DNA of 64,000 nt from Lepas anatifera (GCA_034440635.1 JAOTON010001028.1:1499501-1563500), one strand, 5' to 3'; numbered from the stretch's first letter, positions 11,028 through 23,388 are shown. Notes: a model not told the origin generated them from the letters alone. Numbers and translations: made by a program.

Positions 11028-13060
11028 AGAGGGCCCAGGATGGATCACATGGGGCCCCGGGTGGATCACTGGGGGCCCCAGGTGGGATTACAGGGGGCCC
11101 GATTGCAGCCACAGGGGGCCCGGGTGGATCAAAGGGGCCAGAGCCAAGTGGTCGGCAGACCACAGGGGGCCCGGGCGGACCACACAGGACAGGCACACTA
11201 CAAAAAGCCCAGCACCTCAAAGGGCCCCAGAGGGCCTGGGTGAATCATAGGGGGCCCGGTTGCAGTCACAGGTAGGGCCCCGGGTGGATCACAGATGGCC
11301 CAGTTGAGAAGTGCAGTCAACAGGGGGCCCGGGTGGAAGACAGGGGCCCGGTTTTAGTCACAGGTGGCCCGGTCTTGGACCACAGGGAATCCGTTTGCAG
11401 TCACATGGGGCCCGGGTGGATCTCAGAGGGCCCGGTTGCAGTCAAAGAGGGCCCGTTTGGATCACAGGGGCCCATGATGGATCACATGGGGCCCCGGGTG
11501 GATCACAGGGGGCCCAGGTGGATTACAGGGGGCCCGATTGCAGTCACAGGGGGCCCGGGTGGATCAAAGGGGGCCCGGTTGCAGTCACAAAGTGCCTGGT
11601 TGCAGTCACAGGGGCCCTGGGTGGATCACAGATGGCCCGGTTGCAGTCACAGGGGGCCCGGGTGCATCACAGGGGCCCGGTTGCAGTCACAGGGCGGCCG
11701 GATGGATCATAGGGGGCCCGGTTGCAGTTACAGGGGGCACGGGTGGATCGCATGGGGCCCGGTTGCAGTCACAGGGGCCCGGATGGTGTTACAGGGGGCC
11801 CGGGTGGATCATAGGGGGCCCAGTCGTAATTACAGGGGGCCCGGGTGGATCACAGAGGGCCTGGTTGCAGTCACAGGTGGCCAGGTGGATCGCAGAGGGC
11901 CCGTTTGCAGTCACAAGGGCCCCGGTGGATCACAGATGGCCCGGTTCCAGTCACAGGAGGCCCGGGTGGATGATAGGGGCCCGGTTGTAATCACAGGGAG
12001 CCCGGGTGGATTACAGGGGGCTCGGTTGCAGTCACAGGTGGGCCGGTGGATCACAGAGGGCCCGGTTGCAGTCACAGGGGCCCCAGGTTGGATCACAGAT
12101 GGCCCGGTTGCAGTCACAGGGGTCCGGTTGGAGTCAGAGGGGCCCCAGGGGATTACAGGGGTTGGTTGCAGTCACAGGGGGCCCGGTTGTAGTCAAAGAG
12201 TGCCTGGTTGCAGTCACAGGGGCCCTGGGTGGATCACAGATGGCCCGGTTGCAGTCACAGGGGGCCCGGGTGGATCACAGGGGCCCGGGTGGATCATAGG
12301 GGGCCCGGGTGGATCACATGGGGGCCGGTTGCAGTCACAGGGGGCCCGAGTGGATTACAGGGGCCTGGTTTCAGTCACAGGGGGCCCGGGTGGATCATAG
12401 ATGGCCCGGTTGCAGTCACAGGGGGCCCGGTTGGAGTCACATGGGGCCCGGGTGGATCATATGGGGCCCGGTTATATTTACAGGGGGCCCGGGTGGACCA
12501 CAGAGGGCCCGGTTGCAGTCACAGGGGGCCGGGTGGATCGCAGAGGGCCCGGTTGCAGTCACAGGGGCCCCGGTGGATCACAGTTGGCTCTGTCCCAGTC
12601 CCAGGGAGCCCGGGTGTATCACAGGGGCCTGGGTGGATGATAGGGGGCCCGGTTGTAGTCACAGGGAGCCCGGGTGGATCACAGAGGGCCCGGTTGCAGT
12701 CACAGGGGGCCGGGTGGATCGCAGAGGGCCCGGTTGCAGTCACAGGGGCCCCGGTGGATCACAGTTGGCCCGGTCCCAGTCCCAGGGGGCCCGGGTGTAT
12801 CACAGGGGCCTGGGTGGATTACAGGGGCCAGGTTGCAGTCACAGGTGGGCCGGGTGGATCACAGAGGGCCCGGTTGCAGTCACAGGGAGCCTGGGTGGAT
12901 CACAGGGGACCCGGCTGCAGTCACAGGGGGCCCGGATGGATTACAGGGGGCCCAGTTGCAGTCCACAGGGGGCCCGGGTGGATCACAGAGGGCCCGGTTG
13001 GATGGCAGGAGGCCCGAGACTGCCGGAATTAGGGACCCGGTTGCAGTCAAAGTGGGCCTG
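11028..13060. repeat. GC-rich minisatellite M2: alternating 20/21-bp units, about 2 kb
   Basis: Two related units alternate: GGGCCCGGGTGGATCACAGG and GGGCCCGGTTGCAGTCACAG, giving a dimer of about 41-42 bp with point and length variants. The unit aligns base for base with the M1 unit outside its middle, so M1 and M2 share an ancestor. Because the period is close to a multiple of three, collagen-like frames such as QSQGARVDHRGPG stay open for up to 355 codons. They are by-products of the repeat. Confidence 0.95.
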
Positions 13061-14695
13061 AAAAATATCTTTAGGGGCGCGGTTGCGGACACCCAGGTTA
13101 AGGGTGGCCCACAGGGGACCCGCTAGCATGCCAGGGAGCCTGGCCTCAGCCAAAGCTAGCCCAAGTAGACTACTGGGGCCCGCAATCGTGGCAGGGGCCC
13201 GGCTGTGTCCGCAGGGGCCCGCAACTTGGGATTGGGGGGGGACTCGTGGGGCCATTGGGGGAGCTTCTCCGAGCATTGGGGGGCTGGAGTCCCCCAAATA
13301 TATGGAAACTTGCGCCCCTGGGGAAAATAATACTACGTCCAGGGGCTGACACCAGAGCGTCGTTTAGGGGTGCACCAACTGGCGAGAAATCGTAAAAGCA
13401 TAGTGTCTAAGAAAATTGGTCAAAATTTAGCCATTTTGAGGGGGCCTGGCCCCTTGACCCCCTCTGCATCCACTAGCACGGGGATATATACATTACCAGA
13501 ACATTCTTAGGTACATTACCAGAAACTAAATCCCGAAAAGCCTTAAAGTTGATGTAATATTACTTCTGGGGAAAAATGATGTTAAAGTCCTACAGTGACC
13601 ACGTCGTTCAGCGATGGTCCAATAGACTAGATAGTACTGCCTGTCACAAACGAAGAGCTGGGCTTACGGTTAAGAAGAAACAATAAAAACTTACAGACCT
13701 CCGGCTTTCCTGGGAATCTTTATGGGTTCCATTCGGCAAACCTCGAACAAATTCTACTCGATTGAAAAAGTTCGTATTTTACAGCAAGCAATGCGACTTA
13801 TACTTCGCACGGGTTTCATTTACCTTGTTCCACAGAAGACGCAAAATTGTGCATGCATTCGCAGTCCAATGTTTTAGATTCGATAGCCGATTAAATTTTT
13901 TCAGAGGTCTATGGAAACTGGGGAACACTGAAGTTTGACAACGCAAAAATTGACGCTGGGCTCAAAAAGGCATTCGCGGTGTCACCTCTCATTAATGGGA
14001 AGCTTTGGGTGCTATGGTTTGTTTGCATCACTATCATGCTGACCAGTAGCTGACAGAAGACAGGTGACAGAAGCTACCAGTAGCTTCATCCGTCCAGCGG
14101 CACATGCGTCACATACATGTGTCGCGTGGAATTGAAAGCACGTAACAGAAGTCCAACGCCTTTTATATCATTTTTGTGGTGCCAATTCACGCAGCTAGGT
14201 AGACAGCTGAGCTTTATCCTTAAATTGCAGTCTGTGAAGGTGATGAGACCCGGATAAGGAGATAATTCATCCGAGCGAAAAATATTTTATCACACAAAGA
14301 TACTTGACCCCAGGTCACATATTTCTTGTTTCAAACCATCTATATAGACCAAAACTAGTAAGAAGCAGCATATTCCTCCCCCACCATGGAGCTCTTACAT
14401 ATTCCAGTTATCAAATTTTCCAATGGCGACCTAGAACTTAATTTCGAGGAGGCTAGGGGGCTCAAACCTCCCTCGCCATTGCCGTGGAACAGTCTCCGGC
14501 TATGCAAGTATAGGAACGCCGACATTTCAGGGACGGGGGCTTGAACCCCACCCCTAGCATCCGTCACTGATATCTACATATATTCTACGGTTACATAAGA
14601 TGTAAAGAGTAATAAGAGTAAGCTCTAGAGCTCTAGAGAGTAATAAGATAAATTTCAAGAGAAGTAAAAATCGTGAGAAGGGAAAGAAGTCTAAG
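13061..14695. other. Unassigned, no gene recognised
   Basis: Decaying M2-like sequence runs to about 13220. ACTTGCGCCCCTG ending at 13321 is an orphan hAT-like right end. The remainder shows no recognisable exon or element. Confidence 0.35.
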
Positions 14696-14850
14696 CTGAC
14701 AAGGTATATACGGGCCTGACTCCTTGAATCCTGGATATAAAATGCACTTAGATTATATTATCGGGCACAGCCCTTCGTCAGAATTAGGTCAAATGTCAAA
14801 TTATCATCCTAAGTCAAACTCTAAGTTAAAATAAGGCCTAAGTTAAATAC
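14696..14850 (-). mobile_element. Penelope-like terminal fragment with hammerhead-like core
   Basis: On the minus strand this reads CTGACGAAGGGCTGTGCCCG followed by ATAATATAATC. It matches the arm sequence of the fold-back element at 34571-35629 (CTGATGAAGGGCTGTGCCCG). The CUGANGA box and the GGGC/GCCC stem II are intact, but the downstream GAAA box is degraded to GAUA. The core is at 14760-14781. No partner arm was found. Confidence 0.5.
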
Positions 14851-17388
14851 TACGTAATACAAAAAGAATAGGGTCTCGGGGTCACGTTTCGAAAAAAAAA
14901 TGTTTAGGCTGAGGTGCGTGGTGAAAGTTTGCACACATTGCGATTTCAGTGGAAAAATTCGTTGCAATTTCAACTTTATCTAATTTCAATTTCACTGACA
15001 ATTAACTTGCGTTACTGCTCGTAGATAGCTGATACTTAACCAGTGGTAACCAGTGTTAACCAGTGGTACCAGTGGATTTGCTTAAAACGCCGATGGTGGC
15101 GTCCTCACCAGTGATCACAGAGCCATCTAGGAATGCATCTGGTTGGCACAGGTTTCTATAAACGGAGCGATAGTGCTTAAAGCTGTGCAAAGGTATGTAC
15201 ATACATATGCATACATACATACCAGGTTAAGCGCTTCCACTCCTTCTTGTCCACAATACCATCATTCTTGACCTAACGGCTTCCGTCATTTCCTCGTCTA
15301 CAATGCCATAAGCATCGATATAGATAAAACAGCGAGTTGGCAGATATTTGTGAAAATTGATCAGTTCTTCACGCACCTATCGCTCTTGCTCCAGGGGGAC
15401 CCTTCGGTAGCTTTTACGTGCTCTTTCAGAAGCAGTTGGTTTTACAAGTTCTTCGACGTGCTGTATTCGAATTTAGCATCGAAAATCAAGTTTTGAATTT
15501 TCTTTGCCCAAAAGTCTTCAGGCCGAAAAATGTCAGTTTTCGAGGCTCTCTGACACAGTCTACCGGCTTTCGTTCTCAAGTTATCGCTTTTAGAAAACTG
15601 GCGGGAGCTGCTGTAAGTCAATAATTAAAGAAGAGCTAACAACAGCAGGCTAGAAATCCAGCCGTCAGCATAGTCATTGTGTTCTAGCAGCGCGAGATTG
15701 CCGGCGCGTTGTCAGCCGTAACTACTGGCAAACATAGGCGACGGAACGGGGGGTCACCGTGCCACGGTGACCCCCTTGGCCGGACCAGGAGAGGGCACCA
15801 CCTTTGAGGTGCCCCCCTTAAATCGGCTAAGAAAGCAATGAAGCGGCGCTTTGACCGGGCTTTCGGAAAGAGACTTCGAGTTTGTAAGATTTTTCACAAA
15901 CCCGCAAAGTCTGACAGCAAATCCACTTGCTTAGTTTTCCTCAGATATAATATGTATTGCACATAGAATAATCAAGACATCATGTGTAACATCTCCCATG
16001 ACCTAAGGTGGTCGTGATCACTGAAAATGACAGGCGTTAAAATTTGGTCGTCGTTGACGAGGCATATGGTCTCAAATAAATAGCGGTCAGTGCAGAGATA
16101 TCAGACACACTAACTTTAAACAGTTTCCAATGTAAGGCTACAGTAGAATGGGCAAGGCAAAAACCGTTTTTAGGGGAAGATTATAGCTTGGCCTTAAAAA
16201 AGAGCGGAAAATTTGATGCTGGAATAGATGGACATTTTCCCAAGACGTTACGGCTCGTTCTCTTTTGAGTAGGCATAATTGCTAAATAATATCACCGTTC
16301 GCAGTTTTTGTTTCGAGAATTGCATCTCTTTAAAAAATACCTTTCTATAATAATATGTTTTTGTGTAAACTGATCTTCTTTCCGGGGAACAAGCCCTTCA
16401 GAGGATTTAAAATGGAAGATACATCCCATAAAAATACATAACCTAATTTATATTACACAAAGAAATTACGGTCTCCTCTACGGAAATTATTATCAATACT
16501 TTGCGAGCACCGAATTCTTTAACTATTTGAGGACATTTCTAAAGAATCAAAAATAAAAATGCAGCAAATGACAAAGGATATGGGAATGTGTCTCGGACGT
16601 TGTATGACGTCTATTCCGCGGACAGATCCTGTTGAATTAAACACAGCTATCTTCTTACCCTATGTTGTAGATGCTAAATTACCAAGAAAATAGGCGCCCG
16701 AGTTATTTATTGCCTTTGCTCACCTTACTCTTATTATCTTTAAGTTTTCACGCATTTCTTATACTTTGGATTATGTTCATTCATTTTTGTCATTATACTT
16801 GTGTGCCTAGTTTCATAAGAAGACATTTGAAAAAAAATAGTTCAGAATATTTAGGAAGACAGTGATTTAGGTCAAGCATGTCAATCTAGAATCAGCTGAA
16901 GCTCCAAAATTACTGTTCGATTTGCTCTTCTAGATTATAAAAACTATATTAATCTTTACATTTCCTCCGGTGCTGGTGCCAGATCGCCATGTTTCGATTT
17001 GTCTTTTTCGGACGTAATGACCGTAGATGGTACCTCAAGCAGGCCATTTTTAACATGTTAACTGGGGGCCATTTGCCCCCCCCCCAGTCGGCCGAAATGC
17101 CCCCCCAGTGCCCGGAAATTGGCCCCACAGTAAAATAGACAGCTGACTTAAAATTGACCAAATGCAGACTCGCCAAACGAAAATAAGACAGAACACCACC
17201 CGATAATTATAACTTTGTTCTATTTCTGGTCCCAAATTGGCAATCCACAAAAATTGTGTTAAAAATTTTCACCCGTGGCTGTCTACTCCATCGTGCAAAG
17301 GCGAAACAAAGCGCGTAGTTACGGGAAATCCCGGCAAAACAGCCTCAGCATCAACTAATCACAACGCTGGAGATGAACGCTGGCCTAC
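14851..17388. other. Unassigned; contains a 27-bp near-perfect palindrome
   Basis: At 15749-15775, GGGGGTCACCGTG and its complement are separated by one base, followed by a second inverted GGGCACC/GGTGCCC pair. Short imperfect tandem AACCAGTGGT units lie near 15035-15075. No exon is recognised. The homopolymer-rich part at 17060-17125 is low complexity. Confidence 0.4.
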
Positions 17389-17511
17389 AACCAATCAAAC
17401 ATCCTGTTCTATCCTACCGGAAGCCCACATCCCAGCCAGTATCGTGACATTGCATGGTGCTCTCATTTCATACGCAGTCAGTTGTCAGCGCTAAGAGCTC
17501 TTTCGTGGATT
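17389..17511 (+). promoter_or_regulatory. Candidate TATA-less Inr/DPE core promoter with CCAAT box
   Basis: AGTCAGTTG around 17477-17485 matches the arthropod initiator TCAGTY with A+1 at 17480. GGATT at 17507-17511 sits exactly at +28 to +32 and matches four of five positions of the downstream promoter element RGWYV. ACCAATCA near 17390 would be a CCAAT box at about -90. No TATA box is seen at -30. The site lies just upstream of a signal-peptide ORF, so the combination is suggestive. The motifs are short and this is an inference. Confidence 0.35.
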
Positions 17512-17562
17512 AGACGGGACACGGTGTAGTCATAGTGCGTAAGACTGTGCTGGTGTGGCGGT

Positions 17563-17769
17563 ATGAAGTGCTTCGCCTTTTTATTTATTATTGTGGTGGT
17601 AGCATACATAAGCGTCGCCACCGGTAAAAAAGTGAGGGGGTCAGCCAAACTTCAACCTGATGCTGACATCAAACTTAACACATTAGTACCAAAAACTTTT
17701 CGAATTTGGGCTCCCCGTAGCCTTCCGCAGCGGCTGGTTATACAAATTTCCGGTTTACTCCCATTTTGA
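17563..17769 (+). CDS. Candidate first exon encoding a signal peptide
   Basis: The ATG at 17563 opens a 68-codon frame. The first 21 residues form a textbook signal peptide: Lys near the start, a hydrophobic core (FAFLFIIVVVAYISV) and a small-residue cleavage site (ATG). The following sequence starts KKVRGSAKLQPDADIKL. Candidate splice donors lie inside the frame, GTAAAA at 17624 and GTGAGG at 17632, so true coding may end there and the rest of the open frame be intronic. The frame begins about 80 nt after the candidate promoter. The family is not recognised and no following exon was found. It would be a secreted or ER protein if real. Confidence 0.35.
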   Translation: MKCFAFLFIIVVVAYISVATGKKVRGSAKLQPDADIKLNTLVPKTFRIWAPRSLPQRLVIQISGLLPF

Positions 17770-18227
17770 CTGAGATCAGGAAATTGCTGGTAAAAAGTGG
17801 GGGAGGGGGTAATTGATGATCCCAAAAAAATGTTCTGGTTATGTGGATGAAATCATTCGATGGCCACGCGGGGTTGGAAGGGCACCCCTGGCTTCCTATT
17901 AGATGGGTAGTGTGCTAAAAATATTGCGCCAAGTCAATATCAAACTGCCAACAATTAGTTATAAACAGTGCAGTGATACAAGTCGCTTTTTCTGTGGTTT
18001 TATAACTACCACTAGGGATCGTTCTAGCCTCAAATCTGGCTTTTGTGGTGTTTATTTGGCTATTTTAGTGGAAATGATATTTTGCCCCTCTTTGGCCCTT
18101 TTTCCAACTCGGTTTGACCTTTTCCGCTGAAAAAACTTGCAGCCCTGGGCAGCATCTATAATCTCTCGATATGGAATAACACAAAAATTGAGAAACATTT
18201 TTTTAACACTAACGCGTCTAAGTTTTA
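17770..18227. other. Unassigned
   Basis: AT-rich sequence without a recognised exon. It could be intron of the candidate gene that starts at 17480. Confidence 0.3.
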
Positions 18228-18231
18228 TTAA

Positions 18232-19006
18232 AGGGAGATACGCGAAAAATTTTATTGGCTATATGAAAGGTTACAAAAGTTGTTTCAGAAGTCCCATTCT
18301 CATTTTTGCGAATTCGGCCTGCAAATGCCTTAAAATCGCTCTCAAAGTCAACATTTCTAGACGACTTTACCGGTACACCTCATATCGTGTATATGACGTA
18401 CACACGGCTAAGGCTGTCAATTTTCTAAGAATTAGCTCATATCTATCCTAAATGGTGATGTAGAACTTTGGACTTCTACAGAAAAATTACTTTAGAAAAA
18501 ACATTCCAAAACTCCTTTGAAACAGAAATATAGGGCTTAAAAGAAATCACAATTAACCAATCAGAAGCCTAGGGTTCTCAAACCGGGGTCACGTGACCTA
18601 TCTGACGCAAAGTTTCGTCATCCTGGGGCTGAAGCAGAAAATGACTCAAGACCCGCGGTACGAAACCGCTTAAGACTTGAGTAATTATGTTTTTACCGTT
18701 TCTAGGGCAAACTAATTCATTTTGTAATTTTTAAAAGCTTTTAAAATTAATTCAAATACAAATACAGGAGAACAAACATTTGTATTATAAAAAACATTAC
18801 TTTTCAACTTTAAATAGTTTTCGAAAAGTAAGTGATGGGTATGGGCATGGGTAAGTGATGGGCATTTTATTGAAACTGTTAACCTATTTCGATAATAAGT
18901 GAGTTGCCTCCAAATTTTGCCGAAGATACAAAAATAATTGATAGTTTCGTTTTAGGATTTTTCAAATAGCAAGAAACCACAATAATAATTTTTCGCGTAT
19001 CTCCCT
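18232..19006. mobile_element. TTAA MITE family E (775 bp)
   Basis: Exact TTAA duplications (18228-18231, 19007-19010) flank perfect inverted termini that begin AGGGAGATACGCGAAAAAT. The first four bases (AGGG) are shared with MITE family C; the rest is unrelated. It has no coding capacity. A TTAA-specific superfamily (piggyBac or Kolobok) is inferred from the target site. Confidence 0.85.
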
Positions 19007-19010
19007 TTAA

Positions 19011-19439
19011 ACCCCCTCAAAATGGGGTCTTGCTCCCCTGAAGACACCATGATGGCCAACACAAGAAATGCCCCCCCCACTGAATTTACCTTAAAAAATG
19101 CCCTGATCTCAAGCGATATCTTTTGACTGTATTCTAAATTCTAGAAGACATGGAGAGAAAAGAACTCTCAATATTAGGGATATGGAAGTGTGCCCCAGAT
19201 GCTATATAATACCTATTCCTTGGACGGTTGTTCTGATGAAACCGCTCACCTACCCCTCCCTAGCCATGGGTGGAGATCCCGCTAGGTTGGGGGTCAGGAC
19301 TCCCTTGGACTTTTTGTCTCCGATAGGCTTTGCATAGGACTTGTATTGCTGTCCCAGCGCTAAGCGACCCAATACCACCCCCTCCTCCTGGCTGGGTCGA
19401 GACGAAATCTCCAGCCTTGTCCCTAGCACTTGACATGTC
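19011..19439. other. Unassigned
   Basis: No gene recognised. C-rich runs near 19070 and 19255-19390 lead into the following minisatellite. Confidence 0.35.
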
Positions 19440-21055
19440 GTCGAAACCAGTACTTGGGGACCCCCGAAACCAATACTTGTTCCGCAAATCAGTACTTCGG
19501 TCCACCAAAACCAGCATTTGGGGGTACCCTGCGGCTACCTATGGGGCCCCCTGGAATTTACCCTCGAGAGGCTTAAGGCTAACTCTGAGCGGGGAGAGGA
19601 AGGGGATGATACTCAGGAGTGCTCGCTGAGATTAACTCTCGGGGACACCTGAGGGCAACACCAGGGGGCCCCTGAGACTAACTTCCGGAGGCCTCCTAGA
19701 CCAACACACCTGAGAATAATTGTCGGATCTCTGAGAATGGCTCTCGGGGCCCCTCTTGCACCAAAGCTCAAAGGCCCCTGAAAATAACGCGGGCTTCCGA
19801 GATTAGTTCTTTGGGGCCCCTGGGACTAGCTCTGGGGCCCCCTTAGACCAACACTTTGCGGCAATCATAAGGCTAATTTTCGGCCCCTTCCCCGATTAGC
19901 TCTCAGGGGGCCCCTGAGACTAGCTTTAGGGCTCCCTGAGACCAACACTTGGTGGCAATCATAATGCTCATTTTTGGGCCCTCCGATTATCTCGCAGGAG
20001 ACCCCTGATACTGATTCCCGGAGCCTCTTAGACCAAAATTGTGATGATGATGATTGAGTTTTTAGGGCACATCAGCTGCTGAGGCTATATGTGCCTTAGA
20101 CCAAAATTGAGGGGCCCCCTGAGAATACCCCTGAGAACAGAGGGGGCTGTGAATGACTCCCGACAGCCCTCTGAGACTAGCTCTGCCTCCCCCGAGACTA
20201 ACACTCGGGGGAAGCATCCCTGAGACTGAGTGTTTGGGCTCCTGAGACTAACCCTGGAGGCCCCAGATTAGCCCTCAGGGGCCTGAGGCCAACTCGGGAC
20301 CCCCTGCGATATACTCTCGGGTCCGTTAGACCAAAACTCTGTAGCACCTCTGTGATTTACCCTCAGAACTCCAAGCTTAGCTCTCGGATGCCCCTGAGAC
20401 TGACTTCAGGGGGCCCTCTGATACTAATTTTGGGCCTCTCCCCGGGACTGACTCTCGGGGGTCCCCTAGACCAAAACTCGGGGGCACAGCCTGAGGCTAA
20501 CACTCGAGAGTTCCCAAGATTACCTCTCGAGGCCCCCGGAGACCAACACTCTGCGGCACCCATGGGACTAATTCTTGGGTCCCCAAATTAGCTTTCGGGG
20601 CCCTCTGAAAGTAACTCTTAGCCCCTGAGAGAGAGACGCCCTTCACACTATGAGGCCCCCTGAGGGCAACACTCGGCGGCACCCATGATACTATTTATCG
20701 TGTCCCCACATTAGCTTTAGGGGCCTCCTGAGAGGAGATCCTCTTATACTAAAACTGATGGGCACCTTATAATAACTTGGGTGTCCCCGAATTTGTTCTC
20801 GAGGCCCCTAAGACCGACTCTCAAAGGACCCTGAGAACGACTCTCGAGGGAGCCCTGAGACCGAGTCTCGGGGAGGGGGAGGATGCTCCTGAGCCTGACC
20901 CTCAGGGGCCACCTGAGACCGATTCTCGGGGCCCCCTGAGACCGAATATCGGGGGAAGGGCCCTAAGACTAACTCGGGGCCCCTGATCCGAGAATCCTTT
21001 AAGGGCCCCGCGGATCCCTAGGACCCCCCCTTGGCTACGCCACTGGTCCAATGTG
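19440..21055. repeat. GC-rich minisatellite M3 (CTCGGGGCCCCCTGAGACTA-like units)
   Basis: Degenerate units of about 25-35 bp combine GGGGCCCCTGAGACTAACTC with variants such as GAGACCAACACT. Around 20041-20105 a foreign segment (AGGGCACATCAGCTGCTGAG and flanks) interrupts the array and may be a SINE fragment. The array ends in TTGGCTACGCCACTG at 21055, a hAT-like terminus. Confidence 0.8.
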
Positions 21056-21165
21056 TGCTCAAATCCTGTGCGCCCGTAATATCGGTCAAGGTGTGCCCCC
21101 CGCCCCAGGTGGACCCCCTGATCAAGGTGACCCGCCCTGATTCGAGAATCCTTTGCAGTGCTTAA

Positions 21166-21528
21166 CCCTTGCCCCACCGGGGGCCATCGATAGCCCCCTA
21201 AGGTTTTTTCCGGGATAGCAGAAAAACGACGAGGCGCAGCGCCGCGGTTGAGGGCTCTGCCTCTTACTGCATCATTTTCCCATCATCCCTGAAACTTTTT
21301 TACCCCGGGTCACCCAAGGTCAGGTCACCAGACGAGGTCAACCAAGGTCACCTCACTTCAACTTCAGAGCTCTGTAAGAGCTACATTTCGAAGTCGATCG
21401 ATTTGAAACTTCCTACACCTTATGACCCCTCCAGGATGATGATTATTGGGGCTTATCGACGCACCAACTGCCAGGGTCATTGGCGTCCAATCTTTCGTTG
21501 GAGGGTTTCTCCCCTCCAGGATCTACAA

Positions 21529-21567
<39 letters not shown>

Positions 21568-22297
21568 AGATTTTTCGGTTTCGTGACCTGAGGTCAGGTT
21601 ACGAAGTGACCTCTCCCATTGAAAAAGCATGGGGAAAAGCTATCTTATGATCTAAAAGTCACAAAAACGATTGCAAATGCTCGACTTGCTCAGAAAAGCG
21701 TTCTTGGACACTCTTTCACGGATCCCAGGAGAAAAATGTACCTTTTGACCTCTCCGAGGTCATCCAAAGTCACCAGCGGTCAAAAACAGTATTTTGACAA
21801 TACCTTTTGACCTAACTAAGCTAGAGCGCTGAAACAAACATCATCAAGTATGTCTCGTTACTGGCTTTCATTTTATATACGGCAAGGTCATTTTCTGACT
21901 TTTTTGTGACATCAGGTCATATTAGGTCACGGGGTGACCTCTGAAGGTCAAACCACTGGCGAGAGGTCTTTACGTTCCACATAGCGGAAAAAGGACTGGC
22001 AATTTCCTATCAAATGTAATTTACCAGACCTCAATAGCTCTAATGACATAAGAGTTATGCCCAGTCTGCTTAATCATTGCATATTTGAGTGAAAATAGCT
22101 GATCTTGACCTAATTTGACCTCTGGAGGTCAAACCATTGACCTGAGCACTAAAACATGTGAAGTAATTTCTTACTGAATCGGAGGTTTCTAGTGCACTGC
22201 AGATTTGCGCTAACGCCCATATTTTCGGAGTTAGAGGGGGGCCATCGATGGCCCCCTGTGGGGGGAAGGTGGCGCCGGACCCCCGGTGGGGCGCGGG
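21166..22297. mobile_element. TTAA element family B, complete copy (1132 bp)
   Basis: Exact TTAA duplications (21162-21165, 22298-22301) flank inverted termini CCCTTGCCCCACCGGGGG and CCCGCGCCCCACCGGGGG. A GGGGGCCATCGATGGCCCCC-like palindrome lies inside each end. TTAA followed by CCC fits piggyBac-like elements. The interior is dense in AGGTCA/TGACCT (for example CAAGGTCAGGTCACCAG near 21315). It includes a (TA)n run at 21531-21564 next to a degraded SINE-1 tail (about 21442-21485, minus). No protein is encoded. Confidence 0.8.
21442..21485 (-). repeat. SINE-1 3' tail fragment
   Basis: GACGCACCAACTGCCAGGGT, preceded by TTATTGGGGCTTATC, is a degraded match to the 3' end of the tRNA-derived SINE at 24598-24770. 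No tRNA-like head remains. (TA)17 follows about 45 bp downstream. Confidence 0.6.
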
Positions 22298-22301
22298 TTA
22301 A

Positions 22302-22490
22302 GATCGGCCCAAGGGGCTCCGTGAACCCCTAGGGCCCCCTGGCAACACCGCTGGTCCAATGTGTGCCCAAATCCTGTGTGCCCCTAATTTCGATCAAGGT
22401 GTACCCCTCCTCATTCTTTCTGTTATAGCACCATACATATGTTTTTATACATTTATCTAGTTTTTACCCCAATGTAGGCCCCCAAAAATT
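22302..22490. repeat. Duplicate of the segment at 20990-21130
   Basis: GGTCCAATGTGTGCCCAAAT, the following CCTGTGTGCCCCTAAT and the preceding GGATCCCTAGG-like sequence repeat the segment that ends minisatellite M3. Family B inserted into the second copy of this local duplication. Confidence 0.7.
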
Positions 22491-23165
22491 TTGGGGAGGG
22501 GGCATGGCCCCCCTGGCCCCTCCTTGGTTGCGATACTGTTAGGAGCGGAGGAGCAGGCCTCTGCCAAACACGCGGTGGTTACCATCTCTCACGCCGTTGT
22601 AGTTTCAGTTCACCAAATTAGCGGAAGTTGCGGCAGCGACCTAAAAAAGTTGTTAGCGGCGCTCATCTCTGGAACCGGGGACGCCTCAATGGACCTAGAG
22701 AGGAGGAACGGGGTAGCCACCCGTTTTTCCTCGCTCTTGGGTCATGGTGGAGCTGAGAACCTGGTTCTCCTCTCTCTTGGGAGGTGCTTAGAACGGGCCA
22801 GAATCCCTCAGCAGCGCATGAGCATGTGTGAACTGAATAGGCTGGCATGCACCTCAAATGATCCCACACATGTCTTCACTACATCGGCGGGGGTAATTTC
22901 TCTGCCGCAGCAACTGAGGAATATGTGCGTGAGGCACGGCGGCCGCTGCTGTGGGGCACGGGATCGATCTGGCGCTACAGTGGCGCCACGGGCGGGAGGC
23001 TGCCGCACCAGCCCAGCAGTCGGCGACTAGTGTTCTCGCGTGGGTGTTGGTCTCGCCGCGGGACCTGTGAACCAGTCCATCACTTTGCATTGCTGCAACT
23101 CATCATGGGCTTCAGTGCACGTAGTATTACGGTATGTGGTTATCTGCATATCATACTGCAATCAT
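22491..23165. other. CpG-containing unique stretch, unrecognised
   Basis: This block is non-repetitive and fairly CpG-rich. It holds a 179-codon + frame (22491-23030) and overlapping minus frames. None shows a recognisable domain, and no clear splice pair frames them. It could be an old gene copy, a UTR or a regulatory region. Confidence 0.3.
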
Positions 23166-23388
23166 AGTGCTAGTAACCCGGTGGAGGCGAAATTAAGGCT
23201 AATCTAGGGAGTGTCAGGCCAAATCAATGGGGAAACTACAGTCAACGCTTCCAAAAAAGACTAGTGTCCCTATTGACTATGGGATCAATCAAGTCTTCTT
23301 TGGGAACGCTCTTTCCAAAAATGGGGACGCCTCCCAAAAATAAAAACGCACGTGTTAGATCCATCGATACAACAATGTTACGGTAGCT

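Noticed and set aside
11333..13032. Long Gly/Pro-rich frames as collagen-like or antifreeze-like genes
   Set aside because: They are translations of a near-triplet-phase minisatellite, open in several frames at once, with no signal peptide or splice structure.
22491..23030. 179-codon + frame as a gene
   Set aside because: No domain, begins in repeat sequence, and overlapping frames on the other strand are similarly open; kept only as an unrecognised stretch.
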